Of a stretch of DNA of 64,000 nt, positions 46,434 to 57,085 are shown one piece after another (within the stretch, counting starts at the first letter, position 1; each line of letters opens with the position of its first letter). The translations under genes and the position numbers were made by a program. Source of the stretch: Hordeum vulgare subsp. vulgare (lineage: Eukaryota > Streptophyta > Magnoliopsida > Poales > Poaceae); assembly GCF_904849725.1 (NCBI RefSeq), contig NC_058521.1:345696638-345760637 (forward strand). The letters are read 5' to 3'. Under the pieces are notes generated by a model that saw only the letters and a list, made by a program, of their open reading frames with translations, was not told the origin of the DNA and did not search any database.

Positions 46434-48240
46434 TCATGATTTCACCCAGAGAGCATCTGCTAAAAAGTTGAGAGGGTTACGACAAAAATTATTTGTCACG
46501 TGCATTACGTCGATTGAAGACTGGACCTCTAGGTATTTCCAATAGGGTAGCTCCCAAAATAAAGATTTATTTTTCCACATGGGCACGTGTCCGGTAACGA
46601 TGTCTTTCGGAACAGATTGACCGCCAAGACCCTTTCCAAAGATTACTATTTGATACAAATCCTTGACCATAGCCAATAACACATCACCAGTAAGGAGGTT
46701 AGGTTTCTTTTGGTGATCTCCCTCACCGTTGGAATGCTTGCCCTTCTTTCTTACGGGATGATTGGTTGGAAGAAATTGATGACACACCAGATAGACAACC
46801 TTCTTAGATTTTTCCAAATATGTATCTTTAGTCTTATATAAATAGTGCGTGCATGCATTGTATCCCTTGTTTGACTATCCTGAAATGTTACTAAGAGCAC
46901 GCGAATCATTGATGGTTACGAACAACAATGCTTGTAAGTCCAATTCCCGCTGTTTGTGCTCATCCCACACACATACACCTGGTTTGGCCTACAACTGCAA
47001 AAGTTCAACAACTAATGGCCTTAGGTACACATCAATGTCGTTGCCGGGTTGCCTCGGTCCTTGAATGAGCACTGACATCATAATGAACTTTCGCTTCATG
47101 CACAACCAAGGAGGAAGGTTTTAGATACAAAGTCACGGGCCAGGTGATGTGACTGCAGCTGTGCTCCCCAAAAGGATTCATGTCGTCTCTACATAGACAG
47201 GGCCATAAGTTCCTCGTCTCCCCTGCAAAGTACAGGTACTTTCTCTCGATTTTTCTCCACTATGACCGATCGGCGAGGTGTCTCAACTTCCTGTCTGTCT
47301 TATGCTCTTCTTTGTGAAATCGCAACAACCTGGCATGCTCATTGTTTCTGAACAGACGTTTCAACTGTGGTATTATAGGAGCATACCACATAACCTTAGC
47401 ACGAACCTTCTTCCTAGGGGGTTCGTCATCGCCCTCAACATCAACAGGGTCATCTTGTCTGATCTTGTACCGACATGCAGTGCATACCTGGCATTTATCC
47501 ATATTCTCGTACTTCTCACCGCGGTACAGGATGCAGTCATTAATGCATGCATTTAACTTGTGCACATATAATCCAAGAGGGCAGATATCCTTCTTTGCTT
47601 CGTACGTTGTCTTGGGCAATTCGTTATCCTTTGGAAAATTTGGCTTCAATATTTCCAGTAACTTCACAAATCCCTTGTCAGATAAACCAGTTTCTGCCTT
47701 CCATTTCAATAGTTCCAGTGTGATACCGAGCTTTGTGCTGCCAACTTTGCAATTTGGGTACAACAACTTTTTATGTTCCTTTAGCATGGTCTCCAACTTC
47801 AGCTTCTCCTTGTCTGTATCGCATTCTCGCTTTGCATCAGAACTGACCCGAGCAAGACCATCAGCGGGCTCATCTGATGCCGGTTGTTCTTCTCCTACCT
47901 TCTTCTTCATTGTCTTCCATTGCAGTATCACCATATTCTTCAGTGAACATAGGATAGTTTTCATCATCATCTTCTTCTTCGTTGTCTTCCATCCTAACCC
48001 CTCTTTCTCCGTGCATGGTCCAACAATAATATCTGTTCATGAAACCTCTCCGAAGAACGTGGCCTTGATTGGTTTTTGAGCTAGAGTACTCCCTCATGTT
48101 TCGACAGTCAACACATGGACAAGGCATACAATTATCCAGTTTGTTTGGCTCAGCCACATCGATAAATTTATGCAGGCCTGCAATAAATCCGGGACCGCGT
48201 CATTCGCCATACATCCATCGCTTCCGTTCATCGACCTGCA
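46434..48240 (-). pseudogene. TNP2-like CACTA transposase, truncated and frameshifted
   Basis: Would cut and join CACTA ends. The N-terminal transposase-associated finger is at 48235-48090 (KLDNCMPCPCVDCRNMREYS). After an acidic linker the frame shifts near 47890. Then come KLNACINDCILYRGEKYENM with a CxxC (CQVCTAC), KVMWYAPIIPQLKRLFRN, and ELRHLADRS-type text ending in a TAG near 47267 where relatives have Gln before Trp. Farther on are DDMNPFGEHSCSH and, at 46817-46434, KKVVYLVCHQFLPTNHPVRK and ELPYWKYLEVQSSIDVMHV. Sequence stops at WVKS; the C-terminal half expected for the family is missing. Confidence 0.85.
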
Positions 48241-48592
48241 TCATACATGAATAGTGAAATGACCACCGTACATGTTTGTATCAATTACATATGAAAATGA
48301 TAAGGTTGCTAACCTCGGTCGAGGATACCATTTTGTGTGAACTTAACTGTGTCTTGGGCATTAGTCCTGGTTCGTAATGTACTCCGAAGTGCGTCGGTCA
48401 CCGTACATCCAATGGCGGTTCATCTGTATTATGAAATTAAGTATATCAAAAAACCATTGCAGAACATCATGAATAGAGAAATGACCAAATTAATACAAGT
48501 TCATCATCACATTAAAACCAAAGTACAATACTGATCAAATGTAATTATTGCAAAAATAAATAAATAATTTTCTATCATAAAACAACATACAA
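48241..48592 (-). other. Region between TNP2 and the small ORF
   Basis: Likely intron or untranslated sequence upstream of the TNP2 start. A plus ORF at 48337-48534 has no support. Confidence 0.4.
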
Positions 48593-49075
48593 CTATGTAA
48601 AACATTTAAATGCAACAACAAATGCGATCAAAATCGCAACTAAGGTAACAATTGACCCAACAACATAATGATACCAAGCCTCTTTATCAATGGAATATTT
48701 TCTAATATTCCTAATCTTCAAGCGCATTGCATCCATCTTCAACCACATTGCATCCATCTTGGTATTGTGATCATCGACGACATCGACAACATGCAACTCC
48801 AGTTCCATATTCTTATCCTCAATTATTTTCAATTTTTTATTCAAGTAATTCTTTCCTTTTTCAATTAAATTTAACCTCTCGACAAGAGGGTCGGTTGGAA
48901 TTTCCGGTTCACATACATCCTAGATAAAAACATCCATGTCACGTTGGTCGGCATAATTTTCGTCATAAACACTAAATGAAACAAATAGTAATAAAAGAAA
49001 ATATACCACATCCGAATCATAGGCCGGACGAGGGCCGACGTGGATGGATACCAAAACCATCGCACTATATAATAA
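48593..49075 (-). pseudogene. Small coiled-coil, tail-anchored protein of CACTA-3
   Basis: Minus frame from about 49070: VGPRPAYDSDVVYF, then DENYADQRDMDVFI, a TAG near 48920, then DVCEPEIPTDPLVERLNLIE. It continues through a long heptad-like stretch (KLKIIEDKNMELELHVVDVV) and KIRNIRKYSIDKEAWYHYV, ending with one hydrophobic helix (GSIVTLVAILIAFVVAF) and KCFT. The last 83 codons are open (48844-48593). One C-terminal membrane helix predicts a tail anchor. I recall similar ORFs upstream of TNP2 in other Triticeae CACTA copies, but no named function. The TAG makes this copy defective unless read through or spliced out. Confidence 0.55.
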
Positions 49076-49660
49076 CAAAAAATAATAAAAGTAAGTAATT
49101 TATACAAGTATCTATCTAAATCATACAATCAAGAATTTTTTATTTTAAAAAGAAGATAAGAACAAGAGTCTCACCACGGTGGTGCTGGCGACAAGATCGG
49201 CGCGGGTGATCGACAACGGTGAGGACGGGTACGGGAGGGCAACCTACACATATGCAGACTCTAAGAAGTTAATTTGAGCTCAAATTTTGCATCTAAATGA
49301 AAAGAACTCCCACATACACTAAGCTCAAATTTTTCATGTAAATGAAAAGAACTCCCACATACACTAAGAAACTAAAACCCACAAACCACTATACTTCTAG
49401 AGCATTTAAAATGAGCTAAACTAGAAGTGAGAGATGAAAGGATGAAGTTGCTAACCTTTTATAACACTCGTGTAGTTGGTGCACCGCCAAACCTAGACAA
49501 ATATTGAGGAAAATGGCGTTTGGAGGTCGAGCTTGGAGAGGAGAAAGCTTAAGTGCGGCTCGGGCATTTCATAGAACACCTCATGTGCATGCATAGTAGG
49601 GTGGCAACAAGAGCATGGCATGCACACCGCTAGGCCAAAAAACAGAGGAGAGGGTGGGTA
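49076..49660 (-). other. 5' region of CACTA-3
   Basis: Leader/intron-like sequence between the TATA near 49675 and the small ORF. A direct repeat of about 50 bp (AAATTTTGCATCTAAATG and AAATTTTTCATGTAAATG, 49281 and 49325) is visible. No ORF. Confidence 0.4.
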
Positions 49661-49669
49661 GGGTGCGGG

Positions 49670-49679
49670 TATATATAGG
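49670..49679 (-). promoter_or_regulatory. TATA box for the right-hand CACTA-3 genes
   Basis: Minus CCTATATATACCC, 300 bp inside the right terminus, directed toward the small ORF and TNP2. A GC-rich leader follows. Confidence 0.5.
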
Positions 49680-49976
49680 CATCTCTTTGGCCCCGGATGG
49701 TGGCTAGAACCGGGGCAGAAGACTAACCATTAGACCCAGTTCCAGCCCACAATCGGGACTAATGCTCCACGGCACGCCAGATGTCAATCGCTGGATCTTT
49801 AGTCCCGGTATTTGACATGAACCGGGACTAATGCATCGAACCGAATCGGGACTATTGCCTCGCGAGGCCCTGGCAGCTCGAACCGGGACCAATGCCTGGC
49901 ATTGGTGTCGGTTTTACTTGGAACCGAGGCTAAAGTGATTTGGGGCTCCGGCCGAAAGCCTCATTTTCAAGTAGTG
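49680..49976 (-). repeat. CACTA-3 right terminus and subterminal repeats
   Basis: Motifs TTTAGTCCCGGT, AACCGGGACTAATGC and GAACCGGG recur in both orientations up to the TIR at 49961-49976. CAT follows, against CGT at the left. Confidence 0.8.
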
Positions 49977-50613
49977 CATGCCCAAGGACCCCGGCTAGCT
50001 CACTAGCGCACCAACAACACCAACGACCTCCTCTTCCTACCTTATCCCTTTTCCAACCTCTCCTTCTCATAAGTCCTCTCTCTCTCTATTTTCTCTTAAC
50101 TATCACCTTACTGTCGTTATGTTGCTTAGGAGCTTGCAAACCACCATGTGTGCGCCCTATGCCATCGGACCTTGCCGGAACTCTGCCTTTTGTTCTCCCC
50201 TCCATCACCGGTACTGTGCACCCTCGCCACCTGACCGGAGATCCAAGCCATGTTGCCGCATCATCGACCCAAGCCGTTTCCACCGATGTTCCTCTTTGTA
50301 AGAAATAGATGAGGATGTTGCTCAGGCTGACCACGTCCCCATGCCATCATCTTGACTCCCCGTGCCACTCCAAGCTCATCTTCGACCTCCCCTCCGTTAG
50401 CCACATTAATTCTCCGCTATTCCCGCTCGAATCCATGCACATTCCGATCAAATCCATGGCTGGCGCACATGTCCACGATCTTAAAGCTCCTGTCGGTTAC
50501 ACGCACATGCCTCACACACTCGCTCACATGTCTTGGGACGTACACATGCATCCTGCAAGTGCTACCATGCGTACATGCTCGATCTAGCGGAGCAGGCCAC
50601 CGTACGTGTCGTT
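49977..50613. other. Unassigned repeat-like sequence hosting the Copia element
   Basis: GC-balanced, with a run of ORFs (49940-50308, 50352-50675) that lack family resemblance. It may be LTR or leader sequence of an older Gypsy element. The last five bases, TCGTT, are the left TSD of the Copia element. Confidence 0.4.
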
Positions 50614-50750
50614 TGTTAGACTGTATTTACATATGGCTCTTCTATAGGTCTTGTATATTGTACCGTACACCCTAGTGTACCCTGTTATATATATGAGATA
50701 GCCACACTTAAAGGAGGTGTCGAGCAGTTCCAAAAACCGTATGTCTAATA
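50614..50750 (+). repeat. 5' LTR (137 bp)
   Basis: Contains TATATATATGAGATAGCC, a TATA-like stretch, and the shared GGAGGTGTCGAGC motif. It ends GTCTAATA, next to the PBS. Confidence 0.9.
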
Positions 50751-50765
50751 TGGTATCAAACTAGA
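50751..50765 (+). other. PBS (initiator-Met tRNA type)
   Basis: TGGTATCAAACTAGA directly after the LTR, matching TGGTATCAGAGC with changes after position 8. Confidence 0.75.
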
Positions 50766-50773
50766 TCGTCCTG

Positions 50774-53700
50774 ATGTCTTCCGCTGCCCCAACTCTCCCG
50801 ATCGCCACCGCCGCATCGGCCCCAGCCCCAGCGTTGGTCTCTCCTACGACCCGTTCCTCACCGTTCCTCTCCTCGCAGCCGCTTGTCTTGGTCTACACCG
50901 GTCCCTCCTCTATGGCTGGCACTGCCTCCGATCGGCCGCTGCAGTCGGTCACGCCCGCATGTCCGCCGCCTGGGGCGGGGGCCTCCGCTTCCTACAATGC
51001 CACCTCCGGCTACTGGCTTGCGACCCCGGCAACACCTGCATTTCCCTATCCAGCTGCACCCGCGGCCCCCTGCAACGCTGCTGGATCGTTCTCGCCCTAT
51101 GCAGCTATGCCCACGGCTGGGCCTGCGGCTCCTTCCAGCGCAGCGCCCATGGTTTGTCGGCCGTGCCCTATGGGATCTCGCCCTTCTACGCTGGATACTA
51201 CCCGCCTCCGCTGGCTGCACCCTATGGGTCTTCCGCGCCGGATGGGGCTACCCCTGCGGAGCTACCTCATGGAGCACATGCTGGTGCCTCGCACTCGGGC
51301 TACTACACGTCGCCCCATGCTGCTCCACTGTCGATGCCCAATCATGCTGCTGCTCCGTCGCTGTTCTACTTCACCCACCTCATCCTGGTGAAACTCACGA
51401 CTAACAACTATCTGTTGGGGCCTGCGCAAGTGCTACCGCTTCATCGACATCGTTACCTGGAGGGATACGTTCATGGCACCTTGTCGTGCCGTCCGCCGCA
51501 TCATCCATTATATCATACATGGGTGGCTCAAGATCTGGCTATCCTCTCTGCTATTCAGTCGTCTCTCACAGAAGGGGTGTCCTCTCTGGTGCTCTTGGCT
51601 GCCACCTCTCGGGAGGCGTGGTCTGCCATGCACACGAGCTTTGCGTATCAACAGCAGGCGTGTGCTCACGCCATTCGCATGGAGCTGGGGGAGAACAATC
51701 TTCTTAAGCTCAGGCAGGCAAGGCGGGGCCTTCGACTCCACAGCTTCAGCGGCCAACTGCCGCCGCCCTATGCCCATGACCGGGGGTGGCCGCCCGTGTG
51801 CATGTTGTCCATCATGTGGTGCCCAGCTCGCCTGCCAGTTATGTGGGATTCCCGGCCACATCACATCCCGCTGCCATTGTCGCTTCAAGCAGGATTTCCT
51901 CGGTATTGGCAACAATGGTAAAGGCAATGAGAAACAAGCTAGCTTGGCCACTCACGAGCATGGACACACTCTGTCGTATCCTATTAATCCAACATGGTAC
52001 ATAGATACGGGTGCTACTCGCCACCTGACAGGTGAGATGGGTAAGCTCTCCACTCAGGAGCCATATCGCGGTCATGATCAGGTTCACACCTCCAATGGAG
52101 CAGGTATGCATATATCACATGTTGGTCAGGCATCGCTTCTTACCCATAACCACAAATCTTTACATCTTTGCAACGTTCTTAGAGTCCCTTCCGCTACTCG
52201 TAGTTTGTTGTTCGTTCCTAAACTTATTCGTGACAATAACGTCTTCACTGAGTTTCATCCTTTTTACTTTTTTATCAAGGATCGGGACACGAGGGACATT
52301 CTGCTTAGAGGTCACCTGCACAATGGGCTCTATGCACTTGATATGCCGTCTGTCCCTCGAGCTTTCATTGGTGTCCGTGTGTCGCCCACTCATTGGCATG
52401 CACGACTTGGTCATCCTGCCACTCCCATTGTTCGTAGTATTCTTCATCGTCATGATCTTCCAGTTGTGTCCAATAAAGATGATGCCACAGTTTGTGATGC
52501 TTGTCAACAAGGAAAGAGTCTTCAACTTCCGTTTTCAGAGTCGCGTCGTGTCGTGAAAACTCCACTTGAGCTTGTATTTTCTGATGCATGGGGGCATGCC
52601 CAAACGTATGTTAGTGGCCATAACTATTATGTCAGTTTTGTTGATGCTTATAGTCGGTTTATTTGGCTTTATCTTATCAAACGCAAATCTGATGTGCTCG
52701 ATGTTTTTCTTCAATTCCAAGCTCATGTTGAGTGTCTTCCTAAGCATAAGATTATCCATGTTCAGTCGGATTGGGGGGGGGGTGAATATCACCACCTTAA
52801 TGCATTCTCTAATAAGCTTGGGATTTCACATCGCGTGTCTTCTCCTCATACACATCAGCAGAATGGCGCGGCTGAACGTACGCATTGTCATATTGTTGAA
52901 ACTCGCATTACTTTACTTGCTCATGCATCAGCAACCTTCCGTTTTGGAGTGATGCATTTTCCACAGCCCGTTTTCTTATAAATAGGCTTCCCTCGCGACT
53001 CCTTGGGATGACAACCCCACTTGATCTCTTGCTTAACGAATCTCCCGACTATAGGTTTCTTAAAGTTTTTGGCTGTGCATGCTGGCCTCATCTTCGCCCT
53101 TATAATAGGCGTAAGCTTAAGTTTAGGTCCAAATTGTGTGTTTTCCTTGGGTATAGTTCGCTTCACAAAGGGTAGAAGTGTCTTCATATTCCGTCAAACT
53201 GTGTCTACATATCTTGCGATGTTGTGTTTGACGAGAATGTTTTTTCCATTTTCATCTTTTGCTCCAGCTCTCACTCCTCCGTCATCATCTTCCATCCCTC
53301 CACTGCCTGCTGAGTTTGTTGATATTGCATACTCTCCTGTGTTGCTGCCTAACCATGTTGCAGGTACAGGTCGTGGAGCCCGTCTTGAGTTGCTGGAGGA
53401 ACCAGAGCAGTCGGCTGCTCCTGATGTGAACGGCGGCTCTGTGCTGCATTCGGCTGCACCTTTAGCCATGCACATTTCAGCCGCTCTCACCTTTTGCTCG
53501 GCCGACTTCCCCTGTGTTGCATTCGGCTGCACCTTCATACTCGGGGCCAGTCTCACCAGCATCGGTTGGGTCTGATATGGAGCGACCCGCGACGCCTACT
53601 CTGGCTTCGTCTGCCTCATCGCCTGGGCTGGTGTCCCCTATGGCGTCCTCGGGCTCCTCCTCGCCTCTGTCGCACGAGGCTGTGTCGCCCCTCGGGTCTT

Positions 53701-55448
53701 CATCACCAGCATCATGCATGGCTGCGGCTGCACCAGTAGCTACAGCTGTTACACCGACTGCAGCTGCACCACCCACTGTGGATACACGACCGGTTGCGGC
53801 TGCTCCCCGTCCACATACTCGCAGCCAGTCCGGCATTGTCTGTCCCAAGAAACATACAGATGGGACTGTTGCTTGGCTTGCAACCTGTGTGCCACAGTTA
53901 CAAGATGATCCCTTTGTTGAACCACGACACTTTCAACCTGCGCTTGGGATTCCTCACTGGCGCCATGCTATGGAGCAAGAGTATCAACCATTGTTGATGA
54001 ATGGTACTTGGCAGTTAGTCCCTCCGGTCTCAGGTGTGAATGTCATTGACTCCAAGTGGGTCTTCAAAGTTAAGAAGCATGCTGATGGTTCTATTGAACG
54101 CTACAAGGCATGACTAGTGGCAAAAGGGTTCAAACAACGATATGGTCTTGACTATGAGGATACCTTTAGTCTAGTTGTCAAACCTACTACCATTCCGCTT
54201 CTGCTTTCCTTGGCTGTTATTCGAGGTTGGTTTCTTCGCCAACAAGATGTTCAGAATGCTTTTCTTCATGGTGTTCCGGATAAGGAGGTCTACATGCGCC
54301 AGCCCCCGGGATTTGTTGACCCTGCTCTCCCTCATCATCTGTGCCATCTGGTCAAGGCGCTCTATGGGCTAAAGCAGGCTCCTCGTGCATGGCATGCCAG
54401 GCTTGGCTTCGTTCTTCGAGCACTTGGTTTTGTTCCATCAACTGCTGACACATCGCTCTTTCTACTACATAGGACTGAGGTCACAATGTATCTATTGGTC
54501 GATGTTGATGACATTATCCTCATTAGCTCTTCCGATGTTGCTGCTGATCGGTTGATCTCTGCTTTGAGTGGTGATTTTGTGGTGAAAGATCTAGGCACCT
54601 TGCGTTACTTCCTTGGGTTGGAGGTTTCTCGCTCTTCTGCTCGCTTGACACTCTCACAACAGAAGTACTCTGTGGACTTGTTGTAACGGGCAGGTATACT
54701 GAAGTGCAAACATGCAACCGCTCCGATGGCTGCCACGGATCGTTTGTCTGCATTTAATGGAGATCCTCTCACTTCTGATGATGCCACTGAGTATCGCAAT
54801 ATTGTTGGTGGCTTGCAGTATCTGACCATCACTCGGCCCGACATCTCCTATGTAGTTAACCGGGTGTGTTAGTTCCTTCATGCTCCCAGGACTTCTCACT
54901 GGACAGCGGTTAAGCGCATTCTCCGCTATGTTTGCCTTACTGCCTCGTACGGTTTGCTTCTTCAGCCTGCACAGTCTATGGAGCTCTCTGCATTCTCTGA
55001 TGTAAATTGGGCTGGTAATCCAGATGACACGCAATCCACGGGGGACAAGTTGTATTCTTTGGTCCTAATTTGATCGCGTGGACTTCTCGTAAACAAGCTA
55101 CGGTGTCTCGGAGTAGTACTGAGGCTGAGTATTTGCTACAGCTGAGATCATATGGGTATAGCCCTTATTGAGGGAGTTAGGAGTTCGTCAAGCTCAACCA
55201 CCTATCCTTTGCTGTGATAACATTGGTGCTACTTATCTGTCATCTAATCCAGTGTTTCATGCTCGAACAAAACACATCTAAGTTGACTATCACTTTGTGC
55301 GGGAACGTGTTGCACAGAACCTACTTCATATCAAGTTCATCTCCTCTAAAGATCATCTTGGTGACATCTTCACGAAGCCTCTACCACAACCTCAGTTTGT
55401 AGGGTGTAGGCGCAATCTTAACATACTTTGTACCTTAGGGCATAGTTA
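50774..55448 (+). pseudogene. Copia Gag-Pol polyprotein, decayed
   Basis: ATG at 50774 (MSSAAPTLPIATAASAPAPA). A Pro/Ala-rich Gag N-terminus shifts frame near 51150 to the UBN2-type Gag (VKLTTNNYLLGPAQVLPLHR, then EAWSAMHTSFAYQQQ), and again near 51720. A zinc knuckle CQLCGIPGHITSRC lies near 51830. Protease is DTGATRHL near 52010, followed by the pre-integrase HWHARLGHP...CDACQQGKS. The integrase core has Asp in VFSDAWGHA, Asp in QSDWGGGEY and Glu in NGAAERTH. The frame breaks near 52950. RT 53870-54690 has a TGA at 54112 and reads [10 protein letters not shown]: the Tyr of YVDD is Asp. RNase H has AFSDVNWAGN, stops near 54685 and 54872, and RSSTEAEY, ending near 55448. Confidence 0.85.
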
Positions 55449-55449
55449 A

Positions 55450-55462
55450 GATTGAGGGAGGG
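55450..55462 (+). other. PPT of the Copia element
   Basis: AGATTGAGGGAGGG just before TGTTAGAC, in the standard Copia position. Confidence 0.8.
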
Positions 55463-55598
55463 TGTTAGACTGTATTTAAATATAGCTCATGTATAGGTCT
55501 TATATATTGTATTGTACACCCTGGTGTACCCTATTATATATATGAGATGTGACACCTCAAGGAGGTGTCGAGCGGTGCCCAAGACCCTACACCTAATA
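55463..55598 (+). repeat. 3' LTR (136 bp)
   Basis: TGTTAGACTGTATTTAAATA to CTACACCTAATA. TCGAT (55599-55603) is the right TSD. Confidence 0.9.
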
Positions 55599-56693
55599 TC
55601 GATATCTAGGAGGAGGTCGATTCTGTTTCTCCGTTGGTAATGTTTATCTACTGGTTCCATCGCTCGAGAGCATGTTCTTCTAGAACCGAGCCCCTTTCTA
55701 CCATACACACAGCCACGACGCAACGGTCAGCCCACTCGACTATAAGCAGGGGATCTAGGGTAGGAGTCCCATTGGCCCCAATAATCCTGCCCTATTTTTC
55801 TTATCTTTGCACATACACAACCACTTGGGCCAATCTCTTCCAGTAATTTCAGCCCAGCGCCCACCCCAATGTAGATTTCACTTTTATATATTTTTTCTAT
55901 TTTGGGCCGATTCAAATGCAATTTTAATTTGTTCACATCTTCCAAATGATTTTTCCCGTGTGCACAAGTTATATATGGAAATGCTCAAAATTGTATCTAG
56001 CAGTCCTCATTTTTAATTTCACACATATGTATAAATTATTATACCGCTATTTGTTTTGTTGTAGTGCATATGAAAATTGTTTAGGGCCATTTGAGCATCA
56101 AAATTTGGTCTATATCTAGAGATTGTGTGGAATTTCATGTAGTTTTGTAATATGCATCTTTCATGAATGTTAAAAATGCATAAACTTGTTGTTTGCATTA
56201 ATTTGGATAAAGGCCAGGTTAAAAAGGCTTATTTCAGAACTAAATAACCGTAGCTCCGAATTTAATGAACTATGTGTGTAATTTTATTATAAAAACATGT
56301 AGAATAACATCATGCACTTAATTTTATTGTTTAACAACATTTGACTTGTATTTAGGTTAGAACAATGCCAAATTCATATTATGCATATGGGGTCGTTTCG
56401 GAAATGCTATGTGTTGTTTTCGGCCTCATTTAAAATGCACAGGTAGTGTAGTTTTGTTATTCTTCACCACTTGCCATGTTAATTAACATTTAAATTTGTC
56501 GAGTAAATAGTGTGAGTCAACTAAATAATTCAAGCTTGGAGTTTGTGTAATGTTTGAATTTTGCACTTATCCATATCATACCTATTTAAACCGGACATGC
56601 ATCATATTTGTTTGTGCATCATGTCACGAATATGTTGTGGTATTTCCCGTGTCATTTGTTTGTTTCCATATTTTCTGTTGGTTGCTGGTGTTC
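55599..56693. other. Unassigned LTR-like sequence right of the Copia element
   Basis: 55599-55850 continues the sequence left of 50614. 55900-56690 is AT-rich and reads like a Gypsy LTR (ACCGTAGCTCCGAATTTAATG near 56248). No ORF. TGTTC (56689-56693) borders element B. Confidence 0.4.
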
Positions 56694-57085
56694 TGATAAC
56701 CCACGAGTATATGGGATCACGCTAGTTTTAGAGGGTAGAGTATTCAACCCAAATTAATAGATTCTACACAAGGGGAGCCAAAGCATATTTGCAGGTATTA
56801 GCAGCTGAGTTGTCAATTCCACCACACTTGAAGATTTAGTATCTGCGGCACAGTGATCAGTAGCACAGTAATATGATAGTTTCGATAGCAGTGGTAATAG
56901 TAGCAGTAGTAACGGTAACTGTAGGAGCAGTAACGGTAACGGTGATAACAGTTTTGTGGCAGTTGTAAGAGTAGTAGCAACAATAGTGACATAGCAAGCA
57001 CAATATGTGGAAAACTCATAGGCACTAGATCGGTGATATTGCTGGATAATATTCATCATATAACAGTCATAACATAGGGAGACAT
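56694..57085 (-). repeat. Truncated 3' LTR of element B
   Basis: Only the last 390 bp of an LTR of about 1.4 kb remain. At about 57085 the LTR (…CTATGTCTCCCTATG on minus) joins directly to internal sequence that in element A lies about 300 bp before the PPT. The LTR start, PPT and roughly 1.3 kb are deleted. Confidence 0.7.

Larger units (their letters stand above)
30594..49976 (-). mobile_element. CACTA-3 transposon, with a two-gene region and nested insertions
   Basis: Ends are CACTAGTAGAAAATGA (30594-30609) and TCATTTTCAAGTAGTG (49961-49976), inverted repeats matching at 14 of 16 positions. Subterminal repeats carry CCCCGGTT/AACCGGGG and TAGTCCCGGTT motifs. Minus-strand genes are a TNP2-like transposase (46434-48240) and a second gene (31060-44397). 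Removing a solo LTR and a Sabrina-like element leaves about 10 kb. It resembles the Caspar/Jorge type of Triticeae CACTA. TNP2 lacks its C-terminal part, so it is probably non-autonomous now. Confidence 0.85.
50614..55598 (+). mobile_element. Copia element with 137-bp LTRs
   Basis: 5' LTR 50614-50750 and 3' LTR 55463-55598, starting TGTTAGACTGTATTTA and ending CTAATA. PBS TGGTATCAAACTAGA follows the 5' LTR. TSD TCGTT/TCGAT has one mismatch. The order Gag, protease, integrase, RT, RNase H is Copia. The LTRs differ at about 22 of 137 positions by eye, so the insertion is old. The very short LTR is unusual for an element encoding a full polyprotein. Family name unknown to me. Confidence 0.9.

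Noticed and set aside
47342..48079. 245-codon plus-strand ORF
   Set aside because: Antisense shadow of the TNP2 transposase coding region.
56061..56074. GTTTTGTTGTAGTG, exact inverse of the CACTA-2 start at 24305
   Set aside because: Pairing them would cross the borders of CACTA-1 and element A, and no TGTGTTAC subterminal repeats lie next to it. Chance or an unrelated CACTA relic is likelier.
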